From an uncultured Anaerolineae bacterium (GTDB taxonomy: Bacteria > Chloroflexota > Anaerolineae > Aggregatilineales > Phototrophicaceae): 64,000 bases of DNA. Within the stretch, counting starts at the first letter, position 1. Every line of letters begins with the position of its first letter. The position numbers were made by a program, and so were the translations under genes. Positions 60,833-64,000 of the stretch are shown here, piece after piece. Below the pieces are notes generated by a model. The model saw only the letters and a program-made list of their open reading frames with translations. It ran no database searches and was not told where the DNA came from. The stretch spans positions 44,227 to 108,226 of the forward strand of contig CALAJK010000026.1 in NCBI GenBank assembly GCA_937922795.1. The letters are read 5' to 3'.

Positions 60833-62056
60833 CTATGAATCCGACGCTGTGATATTCGGATCTTCTAGGAAATAAATGTACATCCGGAGCTGGCCTAAGC
60901 GGATCTCATCGCCGTTCGCGATTAGGATGCGCTCGCTCGGCTTGATCGGATCGCCGTTGATGAATGTGCCGTTGATGCTGTCCAGATCCTGGACGTAGAA
61001 CTTGCCATCCTGATTATGCAGCATCATGTGCAGCCGCGACACGCCGAAGTTGATCGCGTCGTAGCGCGACAGGTCAACATGCGTTTTGGCGCTGCCGCCG
61101 CTGACCGCCCGCCCGAATGATACCGGTTGTTTGACGTTCAGCGTGATCGGCGTCTCGCTGTGGCCGGCGATGAACAGGACGGCGGCGTCGCGGCGGCTCT
61201 CCGGCGGCACCGCGCCGCTGAGCGCGGTGCCGACCAGATGTTTGGTGTAGATGGGCGCGCCGCCCGGCTTGTGCTGGCTGATCATCGACGAGATCACATG
61301 CCGCAGCTCTTTGGCGCTCACCGGCCGGTCCAGGAAGATATCAGCCCCGGCCTGCATCACTTCCGACACGGTCGAGATGGGGCGCGACGCGCTGATGACC
61401 ATGATCGGCAGGGCGTTGCCGTGGACATCCCGCCGGACGTAGCGGCAGAACTCCAGCCCGTTGATGTCCGGCAGGAGCTGTTCGATGATGATGGCCGACG
61501 GCGTCTTCTGATTGTACGCCCGGATGGCGCCGACCACCTCGTGACACAGCTTGGTGGTGTAGCCGGCCTGCTCCACCACCGCCGCCAGGGCGCGCGCAAT
61601 TTCCAGGTCGTCCTCGACGATCATCACCAGTTGACCGCTGCCCGGCTGGGTCTGGTCATGGATCTGCAAACTGGCCTGCTTGCGGATGCTGCTGCCGTAA
61701 GTCGGCGAGATGATGATCTGGACGTCCAGCCGCAGCCGCCCCAACTGGAGCTGGTCGCCGTGCCCTAAAGAGTGCGCCTCGCCCGGCTTCAGCCGGTGGC
61801 CGTTGATAAATGTGCCGTTGCCGCTGTTCAGGTCGGTCACCATCAGGCGATTGTGTTCGTGGGCGATGACCAGGTGCTGGCGCGAGACGCCGTACGCCTC
61901 AGCGCCATACGGTGACAGATCCACGTCTAGCTGTTGGGTTTCGCCGGCGACATTGCGCCCCAGGATCAAACGGTCTTCCAGGTGCAGTTTCAGCGGCTTG
62001 GCCATCTGTGGCGCATTAAGTTCCAGAACCCACAGCGGGGACGATGTGTTCGACAT
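60833..62056 (-). CDS. FHA-pseudo-receiver-FHA protein
   Basis: 407 aa. FHA1 (about 20-115) has GR, SRxxH (SRQH) and NSGNGTFING. FHA2 (about 305-400) has GRA, SRLH and DSINGTFINGDPI. Both keep the phosphothreonine-binding Arg, Ser and Asn. The middle domain (about 140-260) is a receiver with the acidic pair (VEDD), but the phosphoacceptor Asp is Glu192 (AIIIEQLLPD) and the conserved Lys is Arg244 (LDRPV). It cannot be phosphorylated in the usual way and may be locked. It probably bridges phosphorylated partners. Its TATAAT is at 62112-62117. Confidence 0.88.
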   Translation of the reverse strand: MSNTSSPLWVLELNAPQMAKPLKLHLEDRLILGRNVAGETQQLDVDLSPYGAEAYGVSRQHLVIAHEHNRLMVTDLNSGNGTFINGHRLKPGEAHSLGHGDQLQLGRLRLDVQIIISPTYGSSIRKQASLQIHDQTQPGSGQLVMIVEDDLEIARALAAVVEQAGYTTKLCHEVVGAIRAYNQKTPSAIIIEQLLPDINGLEFCRYVRRDVHGNALPIMVISASRPISTVSEVMQAGADIFLDRPVSAKELRHVISSMISQHKPGGAPIYTKHLVGTALSGAVPPESRRDAAVLFIAGHSETPITLNVKQPVSFGRAVSGGSAKTHVDLSRYDAINFGVSRLHMMLHNQDGKFYVQDLDSINGTFINGDPIKPSERILIANGDEIRLGQLRMYIYFLEDPNITASDS

Positions 62057-62356
62057 GTTCGGCTGTGCTCAAGCTGCCCAATTCTCAGTTCCAAATGAAG
62101 TGCATAGCGCTATTATAGACGCAAACCGTTCGCTAAGAAAGCCACCCCTTAATGTTATTCGGCGTTTCTAAAGGGGCAGCGCTGCGCAACAGCGTGGGCG
62201 AGGAAAGCCCTCATCCTGCTGGCTCCCTTCTCCCTGAGGATGAATGGATGCGCAAGCTCGGCATTGCCCCGAATATCCCCTACTCGATCGTTCACCGGTG
62301 ATGTTAGACTTATAGGGCGTCCAGATCGAGGCTGGATCGGTATGAGGGATTGCAGT
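62057..62356. other. 300-bp divergent intergenic region
   Basis: It holds the promoter of the FHA gene on the minus strand. Around 62150-62235 lies a stretch of the type seen in the 40.4-kb island (CCCTTCTCCCTGAGGATG), possibly a repeat remnant. The plus promoter for the SH3b gene is not clear; no gene is seen. Confidence 0.4.
62112..62117 (-). promoter_or_regulatory. -10 element of the FHA-receiver-FHA gene
   Basis: A perfect TATAAT on the minus strand, with TTCTTA 16 bp upstream as a moderate -35. The leader is about 50 nt. Confidence 0.45.
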
Positions 62357-63193
62357 ATGGCATTACGAATAGGCCTGCTGGCGACGCTGCTGCTGGCCGG
62401 CGTGGCCGCCGCCCAGGACGATACGGTGCTGGCGACGGCCTACGGCACGCTCAACGTGCGGAGCGGCCCAGGGGCGCAGTTTGCAGTCATCGATCAACTG
62501 ATCGCCGGCGAGCAACTGCCGGTGGACGGCCGCACCGCCGACGGCGCCTGGCTGCGGGTGCGGCTGCCGGACGGCCAGATCGGCTGGCTGCCGGTGTTCG
62601 CCGTCATCATAGACGGCGCGCCAGAGACGCTGCCGCCCGTGACGACTCCGGATCAGACAGAGGCGAACGGCGTGGTGGTCGTCGCCGCCTACGGCGTCGT
62701 CAACGTGCGCGGCGGCCCCGGCATGGACTATCCGATCATTGGCCAGATGGATGCTGGCCTCAGCGCCGCCGCCGTCGGCCGTGACAGCCCGCATAACGAC
62801 TGGCTGCTCGTCGAATACAACGGTCTGATGGGTTGGGTCGCCTATTTCGCGGTGGCCGTGACCGGCAGCCCGGATACGCTGCCGGTGCTGGCGGTGGACG
62901 GCAGCGGCGAGGCCATCGTGCCGCCCGAGGATGTCGCGCTGGCCTACTTCAACATTCGCCTGCGCGCATCCCCGACCCGCGACGCGCCGGAGCTGTTGGT
63001 CGTGCCCTATGGCAGCCGGGTGACGTTGGTCGGCCGCTCGGCGGCGAGCGATTGGCTGTACGTGATCTATCAGGACACCGTCGGTTGGGGCTGGGGCGCT
63101 TTCTTCGATGTGACGCCGGAGCGTCTGCAAACTCTGCCGGTGTATGACTCGGCGGTGGTTGAGACGACCCCGGAACCGACGCCGGCGGGCTGA
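62357..63193 (+). CDS. Secreted triple SH3b domain protein
   Basis: 278 aa from the ATG at 62357, which gives a signal peptide (MALRIGLLATLLLAGVAAAQ) and follows GAGGG; the ORF-track start adds 39 residues. Three bacterial SH3 domains follow: TAYGTLNVRSGPGAQFAVIDQL (about 25-95), AAYGVVNVRGGPGMDYPIIGQMDAG (about 110-175) and LAYFNIRLRASPTRDAPELLVVPYG (about 195-265). Such domains bind peptidoglycan or peptides. There is no catalytic domain. A short Pro/Thr tail ends it. The next gene starts 5 nt later. Confidence 0.85.
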   Translation: MALRIGLLATLLLAGVAAAQDDTVLATAYGTLNVRSGPGAQFAVIDQLIAGEQLPVDGRTADGAWLRVRLPDGQIGWLPVFAVIIDGAPETLPPVTTPDQTEANGVVVVAAYGVVNVRGGPGMDYPIIGQMDAGLSAAAVGRDSPHNDWLLVEYNGLMGWVAYFAVAVTGSPDTLPVLAVDGSGEAIVPPEDVALAYFNIRLRASPTRDAPELLVVPYGSRVTLVGRSAASDWLYVIYQDTVGWGWGAFFDVTPERLQTLPVYDSAVVETTPEPTPAG

Positions 63194-63197
63194 ACAT

Positions 63198-64000
63198 ATG
63201 ACAGAAGCGCCGTTCGCTGGGCTGACCGTCTGCTGGATCAGCGGCACGCGCTACGCCTGCCCGCTGGACGCCACCGGCGCGCGCAAGTGGCGGGCGCTGG
63301 CCGCGTTGGGCGCCTCCATGATCGTCATCGGCTTCGCCTCGGGGGTGCGCCCGCGCGTCTTCACCCAGGACGCCCGCTTCTACACGCTGCCCAATCTACC
63401 GTCGTCGCTCCTGCGCTATCTGGAGATGTTCATCCTGGGGACGGCGCTGACGCTGTGGGCGGTGTGGCGCGACGGCGCCCAGGTCATCGTGGCGCAAAGC
63501 CCGTACCAGGGCGCGATGGGGGCGTTCGTCAAGCAGGCGGCACAGCTGGCCAGCCGGCGGGTGATCTTGATCGTCGAGAACCACGGCGATTTTGAGGCGG
63601 ATGTGTTCCAGCAGCGGGCTGTCGTCCTGGAGGGTGGGCAGCGCAGACTGATGCGCCGCGCCGCCGGCTACGCGCTGCGCCGCGCCGACCTGCTGCGGGC
63701 CATCTCCTCGTCCACGCGCCGGCAGATCCAGGCGCTGGCGCCCGGCCTGCCGCTGGTCGAATTCATGACCTGGACGGACGTCAGCGCTTTCACCGCCGGA
63801 CGGGCGGTTCCGCTGGCGCAAACGCGCGACCTGGTCTACGCCGGCGTGCTAATCCCGCGCAAGGGAGTCCACTTCCTGATAGACGCCTTCGCCCGATTGG
63901 CGGACGATTACCCGGATGCCCGACTGTGGCTGGTTGGAAAACCGGAAAACCTGGATTACGCCGCCGATTTGCGCCGCCAGGTGGAGCGGCTGGGGCTGAG
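63198..64000 (+). CDS. GT4-type glycosyltransferase, cut by the window edge
   Basis: Missing from the ORF track because the frame is still open at 64000. The ATG at 63198 starts MTEAPFAGLTVCWISGTRYACPLD; 267 codons are present. The first 200 residues form a Rossmann donor-side domain (GAQVIVAQSPYQGAMGAFVKQAA, RRVILIVENHGDFEADVF, LLRAISSSTRRQI). The region LVYAGVLIPRKGVHFLIDAFARLADDYPDARLWLVGK is the classic GT4 (GT-B) junction. The nucleotide-sugar-binding C-terminal part lies outside the window. It probably builds an envelope polysaccharide or glycolipid. Translation is likely coupled to the SH3b gene. Confidence 0.87.
   Translation, partial: MTEAPFAGLTVCWISGTRYACPLDATGARKWRALAALGASMIVIGFASGVRPRVFTQDARFYTLPNLPSSLLRYLEMFILGTALTLWAVWRDGAQVIVAQSPYQGAMGAFVKQAAQLASRRVILIVENHGDFEADVFQQRAVVLEGGQRRLMRRAAGYALRRADLLRAISSSTRRQIQALAPGLPLVEFMTWTDVSAFTAGRAVPLAQTRDLVYAGVLIPRKGVHFLIDAFARLADDYPDARLWLVGKPENLDYAADLRRQVERLGL

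Noticed and set aside
63396-63821. 141-aa minus-strand ORF at the right end
   Set aside because: Antisense to the open glycosyltransferase frame, which has a start codon 5 nt after the SH3b gene and recognisable GT4 motifs.

Overview
The window is GC-rich, gene-dense bacterial chromosome with 58 protein genes that I can support, the last one cut by the right edge. No rRNA, tRNA, insertion sequence, prophage or CRISPR array is visible. Gene content suggests a Chloroflexota bacterium, probably Anaerolineae-like. The evidence is a fused SdhC-SdhD membrane anchor, a fused transaldolase/glucose-6-phosphate isomerase, a short EF-Ts (about 208 aa), fasciclin/DUF4397, SCP-LysM and LysM lipoproteins with Pro/Thr-rich linkers, a lone Flp pilin, and many GAF, FHA and receiver signalling proteins. 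The taxonomic call is inference; no marker was compared with a database.

Layout. 0-4.3 kb: a 43-aa ORF with its own promoter and terminator, an ARMT1/DUF89 phosphatase, a cysteine synthase behind a leader that contains a terminator, and an M24 protein lacking metal ligands. 4.3-11.1 kb: a response regulator/histidine kinase pair, then succinate dehydrogenase sdhCD-sdhA-sdhB. 11.2-16.4 kb: a small membrane protein, a GNAT enzyme, three co-oriented genes sharing a C-terminal domain (two with clan GH-A-like barrels), and a TauE/SafE exporter. 16.7-22 kb (minus strand): an acyl-CoA synthetase/GNAT fusion, an MtaD-like deaminase, a cyclophilin, a helical protein and a 48-aa Flp pilin absent from the ORF track. 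22.3-32.4 kb: mainly envelope proteins (SCP-LysM, PlsY, lipoprotein, M23-propeller, membrane protein, CPA antiporter, secreted LRR protein, DUF4397-fasciclin).

32.7-40.3 kb: a GDCCVxC protein, Tal-Pgi, a zinc ribbon-TIR protein, and two translationally coupled GAF-PAS-nucleotide cyclase paralogues. 40.3-41.0 kb is a non-coding repeat- and hairpin-rich island. 41-46.6 kb: two tandem FtsX/MacB-type permeases without an ATPase. 46.8-49.2 kb: rpsB-tsf-terminator-pyrH. 49.2-58.5 kb: LysM lipoprotein, thioesterase, PncC/CinA-C, J-domain protein plus MFS transporter, cobalamin adenosyltransferase, recA with a strongly palindromic promoter site, a degenerate phosphoesterase overlapping an enoyl-CoA hydratase, and citrate synthase. 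58.6-64 kb: an unknown protein, a lone receiver, an MBL hydrolase, an FHA-receiver-FHA protein, an SH3b protein and a partial GT4 glycosyltransferase.

The most interesting signal is the cyclase pair. Each paralogue has lost a different half of the class III catalytic residues, so that only a heterodimer would carry one complete active site. This is the C1/C2 logic of animal transmembrane adenylyl cyclases, here in two bacterial ORFs with an ATGA overlap. Other signals worth following are the pseudo-receiver between two FHA domains, the TIR-zinc ribbon protein, the three-gene shared-domain cluster, the cysteine synthase leader, the recA operator and the repeat island at 40.3-41.0 kb.
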